Origin: Streptomyces sp. SID12501 | Lineage (GTDB): Bacteria > Actinomycetota > Actinomycetes > Streptomycetales > Streptomycetaceae | DNA length: 64,000 bases | Direction of reading: 5' to 3' | NCBI RefSeq assembly: GCF_010550245.1 | Contig: NZ_JAAGLU010000032.1 | Coordinates: 1-64,000 of the forward strand | Shown here: piece by piece, positions 44,545-53,165 of the stretch | Position numbering within the stretch: the stretch's first letter is position 1 | Layout of the letters: each line of letters opens with the position of its first letter | Position numbers and translations under genes: made by a program | Notes under the pieces: generated by a model | Database searches by the model: none | What the model saw: the letters and a program-made list of their open reading frames with translations, nothing else | Told to the model about the DNA's origin: nothing

Positions 44545-45030
44545 ATCCCCCTATCCCGATACCCGACAGGTCAACTCCGTGGTCTTCTGCCCTTGCGGCC
44601 AGGACCTGACCACGGCTGCCACCAACGTGGAAGGGTGTAGCTCCCTTGGACAGAGGCAACGATCACGTAATCGATCTGCGCCGGGTGAAACACAGCCTCG
44701 ACCGCTGGCGGATGTGGTGCTCAACGCGACGTAACCCTGCTTGAAGCTGGGGGTGCAGTTCCACCTGTTCCTGTCCACGCAAGGCGCAGCACGAGCGACG
44801 CGGTGACGGAGACCTCTCTGCCATCAGGGAAGACGACAGTGGCTGGCCCGACATAACGAGGGCGGCCGTCACCGGGATGGAAGGGGAGTCGTGACGCCAT
44901 GGCGCGAGGGTACGTGGGCCGCGGGGGACTACTTCGGGATGACGTCCTCCCGCCAACCCTGTTCCTCGGCACCGCTCTCGCCGAGCAAGCCGCCGCCACG
45001 GGCACATCCGCTCACGCAAGGACCCGAAAA
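44545..45030. other. gene-poor right end of island 2
   Basis: Roughly 490 bp. Frames present are short and match nothing. The stretch CATCCGCTCACGCA near 45006 echoes sequence just right of scars 1 and 2, suggesting it too derives from an element end. Confidence 0.45.
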
Positions 45031-45154
45031 CGAAGCAGCGCCCGACCCGACCGAAGTCGACTCAGGCGCTGCACAGCAGGTCAGAGGCCATATCCCCCAC
45101 CCACTACCCGTAGACCCTGTGGGACTCGAACCCACAACCAATGGATTAAAAGTC
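45031..45154 (-). repeat. tRNA-Lys scar 3: att site at the left end of the prophage
   Basis: Third copy of the tRNA-Lys 3' half (core 45108-45154, 47 bp) with the same left-hand terminator stem (from 45035). Identity to scars 1 and 2 stops precisely at the third base of the anticodon stem on the right (AAAAGTC then new sequence), marking the crossover and the start of element-specific DNA. The integrase gene begins 220 bp further. The intact tRNA is expected at the unseen right end. Confidence 0.87.
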
Positions 45155-45216
45155 TCCGGCCCTGACGGACCGTCTAATTCCGGCGACTGTCACCCTATGC
45201 CGGGGTGAGTCGATAC

Positions 45217-45233
45217 GTGCTGTTCAACAGCAC
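45217..45233. promoter_or_regulatory. palindrome in the attachment-site arm
   Basis: GTGCTGTT-C-AACAGCAC, a perfect 8-bp inverted repeat between the att core and the integrase stop codon. Candidate arm-type site for integrase or its accessory protein. Confidence 0.4.
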
Positions 45234-45374
45234 TTTCGCCGCCACCCCTCACTCGTCCTCATGTCGCTCCATGCCGGTAGCTGTCGACTACTTCCGGAGC
45301 GTTCGGGCCAGCAGCGGGCCAGCAGAAAGGCCCCGCCACCTGCGGTGACGGAGCCTCGTTCGTTCCCCTCAACT

Positions 45375-47054
45375 CTACGCCGAGCCCTCCGCATTGTCAG
45401 TGCCCGGCCGTACGGTGGGGTCATCAACATCCGCGCTCGCTGGCTGCGACGCGTCAGGCCCCGTCTCCGGTACAGCGACCGGCGGCGGGGCCTCGCTCTG
45501 TCCCCGCCGGGCCCGCGGCACGGCCGCCGCCGCCTTCTCCGTCAGCTCGTCCTCGTACTCCTCGAACAGCTCCATGTACGTGTCGGCCGTGAGCACGTAG
45601 GTCGAGTGCCGCAGCTTCACCTTCGCGTCGTTCATGTCGCCGCCGCCGGCCTTCACAAGCGCTGCCGCGCCGTGCCGGAGGTCTCGGAGGTTGATGGGCG
45701 GCAGGTCCGCAGCTTCCATGATCCGCCGGAACGCCTTGCTGACGACGTCGGGATGCAGCCACTCGCCCGACTCGGTCGTGAACATCTTGCCGGTGTCGAC
45801 CCAGTCGGGCGTGTCCTTGCCCTGCTCCCGCTCTGCGGCGGCCCGTGCGTTCCAGGCGTCGCGCTCTGCCCGCTGCCGGGCGCGGTGCTCCTCGAGGACG
45901 GCGACCGTGCCCGCGTCGATCTTCACCGTGGACGCGGAGTCCTGTGTCTTGGGAGTCGTCTCGATCGGCGTCCACCCGTCGACCACGATCTCGGTGGCCA
46001 CGAGGATCGTCTTCCTGGTCGCGCTGAAGTTCGCCCAGTCCTGGCCCACGCCCTCGCCGCGGCGCAGGCCGTGGTGGGCGATCAGGTGGAAGAAGGCGTA
46101 CAGGCGGTCGCCCTCGGCCTCGTCGAGGAACGCGCCGAGCTGGGCGGGGTTCCACACCATCACCGGGGACGGCTTCGCTCCGGTCTCTCTCCAGCGCGCG
46201 ACCCGCTCGTCGGTCCACAGCAGGCCCTTCGGCCGGGCGGCCGGCGCCAGCTCGACGTGCTGCGCGGCGTTGAAGGTGATGAGCTGCCCGGCGATCGCCT
46301 TGTTCAGCGCCATGCGAAGCGTGCGGCGGATGGCCTGCTTCGTGGCCGGGCCGGTGATCCGGCGGAACGGCGGCATCTCTGCGAGCTTCGCCCGCTCGGC
46401 GGCGAGCTTCGCCCGTTCAGCAGCCTTCGGCGCCCCGGGTTTCCCTCTCTTGGAGCGTGCGACCTGCTCGTGGCGCGCGGCGTTCTCTGCGGCTGTCACG
46501 TCGTTGCGGTCGTCGATCGCGTCGAACATGTCCTGGACGTGGCCGACGCCGAGCCGGTCCAGGCGCAGGTGCCCGATGGCGGGCTTGAGGTGGACGCGGA
46601 TGTGGCTCTCGTAGCCGTGGTTCGTGGTGGTGCGGGTCGCCTTCTTGGCCATGACCTGGTCTAGCCAGTCACCGACGGTCGTCCGTCCGTCGAGGGGGAC
46701 GCCGACGCCGAGCTTGCGGGACACCTCAACCGGCTCGGGGATGTCGAGGCGCCGGCGCATCACGTCCTGGAGCAGGTCGCCGACACGGCGGGCGGCGTCC
46801 TCGTCGTCGCCGGGCAGGTCCAGGATCCCCTGGAGCTTCGTGAGGTCGCCCTGTGCGTCGGTGACCTTGGCGTAGCCGGTGCGGCGGAAGGTGCGGCGCG
46901 TGCCCGCGGCGGTCGGCGGGAGTTCCTGCCGGACAGCATGGGCGCCGTGGTTCTTCTTGGTCAGCTGTGGGCACGCGTTGCTGAGCAGCTTGCCGTCCGG
47001 GCCGCGGCACTCGCAGCGTTTACTGATGCCGCCAGCGCGACGAGATGCGGGCAT
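45375..47054 (-). CDS. tyrosine-recombinase integrase
   Basis: This 559-residue integrase has an N-terminal arm-binding region with a Cys-containing start (KRCECRGPDG), a SAM-like core-binding domain (about 140-300) and the catalytic domain. Arg I is in HHGLRRGEG (about 331), the second Arg in LRDLRHGAA (about 455) and the nucleophile Tyr in VLTADTYMEL (about 490). The usual His of HxxR is Arg here (RDLR). It lies next to the tRNA-Lys att core and should catalyse integration there. ATG 47054 follows AGGTGAGGAAG. The repressor gene precedes it by 11 bp. Confidence 0.92.
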   Translation of the reverse strand: MPASRRAGGISKRCECRGPDGKLLSNACPQLTKKNHGAHAVRQELPPTAAGTRRTFRRTGYAKVTDAQGDLTKLQGILDLPGDDEDAARRVGDLLQDVMRRRLDIPEPVEVSRKLGVGVPLDGRTTVGDWLDQVMAKKATRTTTNHGYESHIRVHLKPAIGHLRLDRLGVGHVQDMFDAIDDRNDVTAAENAARHEQVARSKRGKPGAPKAAERAKLAAERAKLAEMPPFRRITGPATKQAIRRTLRMALNKAIAGQLITFNAAQHVELAPAARPKGLLWTDERVARWRETGAKPSPVMVWNPAQLGAFLDEAEGDRLYAFFHLIAHHGLRRGEGVGQDWANFSATRKTILVATEIVVDGWTPIETTPKTQDSASTVKIDAGTVAVLEEHRARQRAERDAWNARAAAEREQGKDTPDWVDTGKMFTTESGEWLHPDVVSKAFRRIMEAADLPPINLRDLRHGAAALVKAGGGDMNDAKVKLRHSTYVLTADTYMELFEEYEDELTEKAAAAVPRARRGQSEAPPPVAVPETGPDASQPASADVDDPTVRPGTDNAEGSA

Positions 47055-47065
47055 GTCTTCCTCAC

Positions 47066-47818
47066 CTAGAACGGTGGCTCTTCCTCGGAAGCTGACCATT
47101 CGCGCGAGATAATAGCCTCACCTCCCGCTTCAAATCGCTTTAGGATTTCTTTCTCCAGATCGCGCATGATTTCCTTAGCGGTCTTGGCCAACTCTTCCGA
47201 GGTGAAAGTATAGGTCACTACCGTTTCTTCAACATCCTCGGAAGGTGGCCCGTCTACTACTCCATTGGCGTCAGCTTCATATTCTTCCCAGGCAGCTTCT
47301 GAAGGATCATAGCGCTCCACACGAGCGCTCGGTTCCCAGGTGATACCACGCTCACGCAAGAGTTCGTTCACGTCACCAACAAAGGAAGCTGAGTACCTGA
47401 TAGGCACCACATGGTCGAGCACGTCATGCGACACAAGCGCCAGTTCGGTTTCTCCATTTGGCCCCTTCTTGAGCGCATAACGCCACTCCTTCGTGGCGTC
47501 TGGGCTTTTCAGCGGAAGAAAGAAGAAGGGAATCGGCTGGTCAAATGCGAGGGAGAAAGCAAGCAACTCGCTCGCATCGAATTCTCGACTGCGGCCGGAC
47601 TCCCATGAACGTTCAGAGGCACTAAGGGTGGCCGCCGTGTAGCGCCTTCCGCCAAAGAAGTTGAGCCGCTCGGCAGCCTCAGCTTGTGTCCACCCAGCCC
47701 TCCGGCGGGCCTTCATCAGGTTGTAGGCAACGAGCTGGTTGACCGTGAGGACGGCAAAGTCGGCAGGTTCACCCTGCTCGGGGGGCGTCTCGGGCTCAGG
47801 GTCTGACTGCTTGGACAT
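47066..47818 (-). CDS. XRE-family repressor-like regulator
   Basis: This 250-residue protein has a helix-turn-helix at about 35-75 (RAGWTQAEAAERLNFFGGRRYTAATLSASE) and a longer C-terminal region without a known fold (FFFLPLKSPDATKEWRYAL). Base composition is clearly lower in GC than neighbouring genes, a sign of separate origin. It is divergent from a small HTH gene and immediately upstream of integrase, the usual place for the element's immunity repressor. ATG 47818 is chosen by family starts; an upstream in-frame ATG exists at 47845. Confidence 0.8.
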   Translation of the reverse strand: MSKQSDPEPETPPEQGEPADFAVLTVNQLVAYNLMKARRRAGWTQAEAAERLNFFGGRRYTAATLSASERSWESGRSREFDASELLAFSLAFDQPIPFFFLPLKSPDATKEWRYALKKGPNGETELALVSHDVLDHVVPIRYSASFVGDVNELLRERGITWEPSARVERYDPSEAAWEEYEADANGVVDGPPSEDVEETVVTYTFTSEELAKTAKEIMRDLEKEILKRFEAGGEAIISREWSASEEEPPF

Positions 47819-47846
47819 GACGACAAGCGTAGACCGAGAGTCCACA

Positions 47847-47856
47847 CCTGTACAGG
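47847..47856. promoter_or_regulatory. operator-like palindrome in repressor/HTH divergent gap
   Basis: CCTGTACAGG, a perfect 10-bp palindrome, lies midway between the two divergent regulator genes. It shares CCTGTA...TACAGG with the site upstream of the ribbon-helix-helix gene at 53971. Confidence 0.45.
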
Positions 47857-47919
47857 ATCACTCGACACCAGTGCGCATTGATGTTTGCCTTGCAGTCACA
47901 CCCGTGCCACTCTTCACCC

Positions 47920-48162
47920 ATGAGCACTGAACACACACTGGTGCGCAGTAACCCGCCCATTCGGGCTGTCCGCGCTGCCCGCGGACTGACGCTGCGGACC
48001 GTGGCACAACGCTCCGGCATCGATCCGGGCCATCTGTCCAAGGTCGAGCGCGGCGAGAAGCAACTCTCCATCGAGTCCCTCTACCGCCTCGCGGTGGTGC
48101 TGGATCTCCGCGAGCTCTCCCAGCTGCTCAAGCCGTACATCAGTGAGCGGGAGTCGGCATGA
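47920..48162 (+). CDS. small XRE helix-turn-helix protein
   Basis: This 80-residue protein is essentially one Cro/cI-type DNA-binding domain (IRAVRAARGLTLRTVAQRSGIDPGHLSKVERGEKQLS). It is divergent from the larger repressor and would be the Cro-like counterpart or activator of the early operon. Start ATG 47920; stop overlaps the next gene (ATGA). First of a long plus-strand operon. Confidence 0.85.
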   Translation: MSTEHTLVRSNPPIRAVRAARGLTLRTVAQRSGIDPGHLSKVERGEKQLSIESLYRLAVVLDLRELSQLLKPYISERESA

Positions 48163-48491
48163 CTGAGCGCACCGCGGTCCGCCGCAAGGCGCTCTCCGTC
48201 GCCGAGGTCTTCGCCCTCCCCGCCATGCCCGACGCCTGGCCCGATGGCGCCGGCGCGTGCGGCGGCATCGGCCGCACCGCCTGGTACGAGCTGATCGCCA
48301 AGGGCGAGACGCCCGTACCCGTGATCCGCGTCGGCCGATCCCTCAAGGTCCGCCGTAGCGATCTCCTGAACTTCCTCGGTCTCCAGGACCAGGCCGCCGC
48401 CGAAGTCGAGTCGGCAGCGTCCGCAGAGGAAAACGGCGACGCCCCGGGAGTCGAGCCCGGGGCGCCTGTCGCGCTCAACCAAATCAGCTAG
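48159..48491 (+). CDS. excisionase-like HTH protein
   Basis: This 110-residue protein has the helix-turn-helix pattern SVAEVFALP ... GRTAWYELIAKGETPVPVIRVGRSLKVRRSDLLNFLGL of excisionase/AlpA-type DNA-binding proteins, then an acidic tail. In actinomycete elements this position is typical for Xis. It could bend DNA at att for excision. Confidence 0.75.
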   Translation: MTERTAVRRKALSVAEVFALPAMPDAWPDGAGACGGIGRTAWYELIAKGETPVPVIRVGRSLKVRRSDLLNFLGLQDQAAAEVESAASAEENGDAPGVEPGAPVALNQIS

Positions 48492-48513
48492 CCAGCAGAT
48501 CGGAAGTAACGCA

Positions 48514-48960
48514 ATGACCAGCGTAATCCCCGAGGCGTCAACGACGACGCCGGACCCGACCGAACAGCGCACCAGCAGCACCCCCGCGCTCCGTAAGCGG
48601 CTCGTCGTCGAGCAGGCCGACCTCGACGCCGGCACCCCGATGTTCTTCCGTCCGTTCGACGACGAGATCCGCATGGCGTACGACCCCGCCCAGATGCCGC
48701 CTGTCGCGGCCTACAGCAGGCAGTCGCAGAGCATGGCCGCCCGGTCGTTCCTCGGCATGCACCACGACTACACCGAGGGCCCGGAACTTGACGCCCTGCG
48801 GGAGACACACCGCAACGAGCCCGAGGGCAGTCCACTGCGTGACGTGATCGGGATGATGTTCGACGACATCGACCGCACACAGGACCCGGCCGGCATCGCC
48901 GCGCAGTACGTCGAGCTCCTGGAGCAGACCCGCGCGAAGAAGGCAGGTGCGCGGACATGA
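48514..48960 (+). CDS. hypothetical protein
   Basis: No family recognised. 148 residues, disordered Thr/Pro-rich start, then a conserved-looking region (RLVVEQADLDAGTPMFFRPFDDEIRMAYDP) and acidic helices. Its stop overlaps the next start (ATGA), so it is part of the early operon. Confidence 0.7.
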   Translation: MTSVIPEASTTTPDPTEQRTSSTPALRKRLVVEQADLDAGTPMFFRPFDDEIRMAYDPAQMPPVAAYSRQSQSMAARSFLGMHHDYTEGPELDALRETHRNEPEGSPLRDVIGMMFDDIDRTQDPAGIAAQYVELLEQTRAKKAGART

Positions 48961-49274
48961 CGCGCACCGTGCAGGAGACGTTCTGGTCCGACCAGGCTCT
49001 CGCCACCGCCCGCGAAGCTGCATCCAACGGCCGCACCCTTGCCGTCGTTAACGACTTCCCCAACGGCGAACAGTGCTCCTGGTGCGACTGCCCGGACGAG
49101 GAAACCTTCAACGACCTGAAGGAGGGACACCGCTGCAGCGGCTGCCCCAAGACGGCCGGATCGGTGCTCCGCGTCTACGACGGGAGCCCGGTCCGCCGGG
49201 ACCTCCCCGTCTGTGAGGGGCACCGCGACGACGCCGTCGTGTTCATCTACAGCGTGCTTGGAGGCGCACGATGA
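48957..49274 (+). CDS. small Cys-rich (zinc-binding) protein
   Basis: No family recognised. 105 residues with a probable zinc site: CSWCDC and CSGCPKT, plus a C-terminal CEGH. Overlaps both neighbours by ATGA. Many actinophages and integrative elements carry such small zinc proteins of unknown role. Confidence 0.72.
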   Translation: MTRTVQETFWSDQALATAREAASNGRTLAVVNDFPNGEQCSWCDCPDEETFNDLKEGHRCSGCPKTAGSVLRVYDGSPVRRDLPVCEGHRDDAVVFIYSVLGGAR

Positions 49275-49618
49275 CCGAACGCATCGAGACTCCCGAGGTG
49301 CGCCTCGTCGTCACGGTCGACCTCACCGGCCGGTACGACAGCGCCGACGAGGTCACCGAAGACCTGCGCCAGCAGACACAGCGGAACGTCGACTGCCACA
49401 CGGCGATCGTCTGCCTCGGCGAGGACGCAGTCCGCCGCAGCCTGTTGTTGCCGCACGCCATCGCCGGAGCGTTCTTCCTCTCGGCGAAGCTCATCGAGGT
49501 CCACATCCCGGCCGGCTCCCGATTCGCGTCGCACCTCGGCCAGGAGGTCGCCCGCGAGGCCCGCGTGATGGTCAGGGACCACGAGGCACAGCTGCTCAGT
49601 ATCCGAACCCCCGACTAA
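49271..49618 (+). CDS. hypothetical protein
   Basis: No family recognised. 115 residues, alpha/beta composition, hydrophobic middle (LLLPHAIAGAFFLSAKLIEVHI) too short and charged at the ends to be a clear membrane helix. Last gene before a strong hairpin. Confidence 0.7.
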   Translation: MTERIETPEVRLVVTVDLTGRYDSADEVTEDLRQQTQRNVDCHTAIVCLGEDAVRRSLLLPHAIAGAFFLSAKLIEVHIPAGSRFASHLGQEVAREARVMVRDHEAQLLSIRTPD

Positions 49619-49632
49619 CCCCGGGGAGCGCT

Positions 49633-49668
49633 GCGGCCCCGGGCCAATCCCCCCTGGCCCGGGGCCGC
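49633..49668 (+). terminator. terminator-like hairpin with AATCCCCCC-type loop
   Basis: A perfect 14-bp stem (49633-49646 with 49655-49668). Its A-ATCCCCCC loop reappears in the hairpin at 59547-59575. Likely ends or attenuates the early operon. Confidence 0.75.
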
Positions 49669-49719
49669 ACGCGCACTCACGAACACCACTGGCCCCGCTC
49701 GTAGAAGAGAGCACCGTTC

Positions 49720-50022
49720 GTGAACAGCACCACCACCGTCCTCCCGCTCTTCGGGGAGGACACCGAGCAGGACCAGGCGGACATCCAGCCGCCCCCGGTC
49801 CATCTCGGCATGGCCGCCGCCCCGGCCCGCGTCGTCGCCTACCGCGACACCCAGTACGAGGACAGCGAGCCGCGCACACTGCTGGTCGTTGACTGCCCGT
49901 TCTGCGATCACCAGCACGTCCACTCAGCCGGCCTCGCCTCCGCGCCGCGCGTCTGCCTCCGACGCTCGCGGTGCGTCGGGCGCCCGACCGGGGTCTACTA
50001 CTTCCCGGCGGTGAGCCCGTGA
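49720..50022 (+). CDS. small Cys/His protein upstream of primase
   Basis: No family recognised. 100 residues with CPFCDHQHVH and a later Cys, suggesting a zinc ribbon. GTG 49720 is preceded by AGAAGAGAG. Its stop overlaps the primase start (GTGA), so the two are coupled. Confidence 0.7.
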   Translation: MNSTTTVLPLFGEDTEQDQADIQPPPVHLGMAAAPARVVAYRDTQYEDSEPRTLLVVDCPFCDHQHVHSAGLASAPRVCLRRSRCVGRPTGVYYFPAVSP

Positions 50023-52706
50023 CCCAAGCTCCGCCCGCCGAACTCGTCGCTGACGAGCAGCTCGTGCACGCGTCCCTGGCGTACCACTTCCAGGACGTGC
50101 CCGGCCTCGTCAGCATCTGCTCGGACAAGGACGGCTGGGCCGGACGCAGGTTCACCACCGACGAGGTCGGGATCACAGCGGCCACCGAGTACGTCCTGAA
50201 ACTGGACAGCAGGTCCGCAAAGGGCGTGTACGCGCAGGTGACAACCCTGCGCGAGCGGCCCGCAGAGGGCCGTGGCGGGAAGGACCTCGCTCACAGTCTG
50301 ACGTTCCTGTGGGCGGACGGCGACTACGGCACGGCTGGCCATAAGCCGGGTCTGGACGACCTGCCGCACCCGGTCGACGCCGACCACGTCCGCGGGATCG
50401 TGGCCGCTCCCGGGCTGCCCGAGCCGAGCGGCTGGTGGCTGTCCGGCGGCGGCTACAACCCGATCTGGGTACTGGCCGAGCCGTACATCATCGGCAGCGA
50501 CGACGACCGGGCGTCCATCGAGCAGTTCACCATGGGTCTGCAGGCCGTCCTCGGCGCTTCCGCGTACTCCCACGGCTGCTCCTGGGACACCCAGGTCGGC
50601 AACCTCGACCGGCTCATGCGCATCCCCGGCACCGTCAACCGCAAGGCGGGGGCCCGCTCGACGGGCAGTTTCCCGGGCAGCGGCGAACCTGTCGACCTGG
50701 CCGTCATGCGCGAGGCCGTGGCGCGCCTGGAGCCCGACGCCCGCGCTCTCCTGGAGAAGTCGGCGGCAGAGAAGCGGGCGCGCCACGACGCCCGCACGGG
50801 ACGGACACCCGCAGCGCCGTCTCCGCCGCGGCGCCCCGCGTTCCCTCGCTCCGGAGGCGGGACGAGCGTCTTCGACATCCTCGCCAGCGAGATCACCTTC
50901 CGCGACATCCTGGAGCCCGAAGGCTGGACGTACCGCGGCACCGCCGCCGACGGCCGGGAGAAGTGGCTGCGTCCGGCCGGCGCCGAAGGCTCCGCCGACA
51001 GCGAGTACAGCCTCGTCTGCGACGACCACGTCGCCGTCAACTGGTCAGAGCGCTCCGGACTCCCTGTCGGCCAACAGGCTTCCGGCCGCAAGCTCACCGT
51101 CCCCACCCTGTGGGCGCACCTCCACTACAACGGCAACGAGCGCGAGGCCACCCTCGACGTGCTGCGCGCCGCGTTCGACCAGGACGCGCATGTGGCCGCG
51201 CGGAGCCTGCCGACGGCTGTGCTCACCCGCGTGCGGCAGCACTGCCGGCCCCCCGCGCAACCACGCGAGACGCCGCCGCTTCCGCCTGTGGACGACGACA
51301 TCTGGGCCCAGTTCGGCGAAGCCCCCGAGCCCGAGCCCGAGGGCGAGCCGGGCTCGCCGCCCATCCCTGGGCTGATCCCGGAAGAGTTCTACGCGGCCCG
51401 TTCCGAACTCCGGCACATCCGCCAGGCCGGGCACTCCCGTAACCGATCCGGTGACGTCGCGCTCCTGTCCGCACTGACCCGCCTGTCGGGCATGGTCTCG
51501 CACCGCATCCGTGCGGATACCGGCGTCGCCGGATATGCCTCGCTCAACCTGTTCGGCGGCATCATCGGCCCGTCCGGCATCGGCAAGTCGACCGGCGTGG
51601 AAGTCGCCGACCGGCTGATGCCCGCGCCCACCGGCCTCGACTTCCGCGACGGCCTGCCGCTGGGGTCTGGCGAGGGTATCGCCGAGGTCTTCATGGACAC
51701 CGTGGAAGAGGAGACCGGCGAGGTGCGCCGGGGTCGAGGCGGCACCTCGACGCCGGTAACCGTGCGGGTCCGCAAGCAGGTGCGGCACAACGCGTTCTTC
51801 TACGTCGACGAGGGCGCCACCATCACCCGCCTCATGAAAGAGCGTTCCGGCTCCACCCTGGGCGAGACGCTCCGCAGCGCGGCCGTAGGGCAGACGCTCG
51901 GCCAGACCAACGCCAGCAAGGACACCAGCCGGTACATCCCCAGCGGCTCGTACAGCCTGGGCCTGCTCGTCGGCTTCCAGCCTGAGACGGCAGCACCACT
52001 GTTCGAGGAGGTAGCAGAGGGAACGCCGCAGCGCTTCCTGTGGGTGCAGGTCGTCGACCCGTCCATCCCGGACGAGCAACCGCCGTGGCCGGGCGAGTTG
52101 TTCGAGTGGCGCGCGGCTATCGAGGCCGAGCCCGGCGAGGGGTACGCCTTCGAACTGGTCACCTTCGACGAGGCGATCCGGGAGGAGCTACGCCTGGCCG
52201 ACCTCGCCAAGGTGCGCGGGCAGACGCCCGCGTCGGAGCTGAACCCCCTCGACTCCCACGCTCCGCTGATGAGAGTCAAGATCGCCTCGCTCCTGGCCAT
52301 CCTCGCGGGCCGCCGCCATGTGGATGCCGAGGACTGGCGCCTTGCCCAGATCTTGTGGGCCGCCTCGTGCGCCACGCGGGACGCTGTACTGGCGTACAGC
52401 GAGGGGCTGCGAAGGCTGGAGCAGGAGAAGCGGACGACGGCCCGCATCACGGAAGAGGTCCGCGTTGAGCAGGCCAAGGAGTCCGCTCAGGAGGCGCGCG
52501 CGGAGAAGGCGATCGAGCGGGTGGCGATGCGCATCGCGGTCCGCGCGCGCGAGGGCGAGCCGCTGACGCGCCGGGTGATCCGGGACCGGATCGCTGCGGG
52601 GCGCGACAAGAAGTACGTGGGCGACGCGATCAGTTACGCGGTGCTGCGCGAGTGGGTCGTCGAGACAGACGGCGGGCTCGCTGCTGGCCCCGTCCACCCT
52701 GAGTGA
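50019..52706 (+). CDS. bifunctional primase/helicase-type replication protein
   Basis: This 895-residue protein has an N-terminal primase-polymerase-like part (about 60-230: WADGDYG, LSGGGYNPIWVL, HGCSWDTQVGNLDRLMRIPGTVNRKAG) as in DNA-element replication initiators. A C-terminal DUF3987-like P-loop ATPase follows, with Walker A GPSGIGKST (about 517) and Walker B FFYVDEGAT (about 590). It should initiate replication of the element. Start is GTG 50019. The AT-rich inverted-repeat region right after it is the obvious candidate origin. Confidence 0.8.
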   Translation: MTQAPPAELVADEQLVHASLAYHFQDVPGLVSICSDKDGWAGRRFTTDEVGITAATEYVLKLDSRSAKGVYAQVTTLRERPAEGRGGKDLAHSLTFLWADGDYGTAGHKPGLDDLPHPVDADHVRGIVAAPGLPEPSGWWLSGGGYNPIWVLAEPYIIGSDDDRASIEQFTMGLQAVLGASAYSHGCSWDTQVGNLDRLMRIPGTVNRKAGARSTGSFPGSGEPVDLAVMREAVARLEPDARALLEKSAAEKRARHDARTGRTPAAPSPPRRPAFPRSGGGTSVFDILASEITFRDILEPEGWTYRGTAADGREKWLRPAGAEGSADSEYSLVCDDHVAVNWSERSGLPVGQQASGRKLTVPTLWAHLHYNGNEREATLDVLRAAFDQDAHVAARSLPTAVLTRVRQHCRPPAQPRETPPLPPVDDDIWAQFGEAPEPEPEGEPGSPPIPGLIPEEFYAARSELRHIRQAGHSRNRSGDVALLSALTRLSGMVSHRIRADTGVAGYASLNLFGGIIGPSGIGKSTGVEVADRLMPAPTGLDFRDGLPLGSGEGIAEVFMDTVEEETGEVRRGRGGTSTPVTVRVRKQVRHNAFFYVDEGATITRLMKERSGSTLGETLRSAAVGQTLGQTNASKDTSRYIPSGSYSLGLLVGFQPETAAPLFEEVAEGTPQRFLWVQVVDPSIPDEQPPWPGELFEWRAAIEAEPGEGYAFELVTFDEAIREELRLADLAKVRGQTPASELNPLDSHAPLMRVKIASLLAILAGRRHVDAEDWRLAQILWAASCATRDAVLAYSEGLRRLEQEKRTTARITEEVRVEQAKESAQEARAEKAIERVAMRIAVRAREGEPLTRRVIRDRIAAGRDKKYVGDAISYAVLREWVVETDGGLAAGPVHPE

Positions 52707-52940
52707 TGGGGGGACATGAGGGGGGACGCGAGGGACGGGGGGACGCTGTTTGTCCCCCCCTTCTCCCCCTCAGAAGCACGAAAGTGATTCACGAGCCTAA
52801 CAGTCTCAGATTCAATCAAGCCGCTGACCTGCATATATAGAGATCAAGATCAATAACTATTCGACTCGCGTACCGCGCGAGGGAGGGGGGGACAAACAGC
52901 GTCCCCCCCTGTCCCCCCGTCCCCCTCCAAGGAGAGACCC
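52707..52940. other. candidate replication origin (long inverted repeat around AT-rich core)
   Basis: Two 24-bp arms are exact inverted copies: 52737-52760 and 52885-52908. Each arm is itself a hairpin with an 8- or 9-bp G/C stem (GGGGGGAC...GTCCCCCC) and loop GCTGTTT or AAACAGC. They flank 124 bp with the lowest GC in the element (ATATATAGAGATCAAGATCAATAACTATT). G-run direct repeats lead in from 52706. No gene is present; the position directly after the primase/helicase gene fits an origin. Confidence 0.5.
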
Positions 52941-53165
52941 GTGACCAACAACCTCACCCCCATCGCCGCCCTCGTACCAGCCCAGCCCGGATGGACCGTC
53001 ACCGTCACCGACCTCGCAACTGGCGACCCCGCCACCTGCCCCGTCATCGCCTGGGCAGCCATCGGCGCCGAGGTGCACCCCGTGTTCGTCGCCAACGGCT
53101 CCATCTGGACCGGGCCGGAGTACCCGAAGGGCCCGACTCCCGTCATCAAGGAGCCAGCCCTGTGA
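52941..53165 (+). CDS. hypothetical protein
   Basis: No family recognised. 74 residues, beta-rich pattern (WTVTVTDLATGDPATCPVIAWAA). GTG start preceded by AAGGAGAG. It is the first gene after the origin-like region and overlaps the next gene by GTGA-type stop/start. Confidence 0.65.
   Translation: MTNNLTPIAALVPAQPGWTVTVTDLATGDPATCPVIAWAAIGAEVHPVFVANGSIWTGPEYPKGPTPVIKEPAL

Noticed and set aside
35642..45154. Three complete tRNA-Lys genes
   Set aside because: Only the 3' half is present in each. The anticodon stem and the whole D-arm/5' acceptor strand do not form, so these are scars, not functional tRNAs.
44891..45208. Frame of 105 codons running across the att core
   Set aside because: It is open only because the tRNA repeat lacks stops in that frame; similar frames cross scars 1 and 2.
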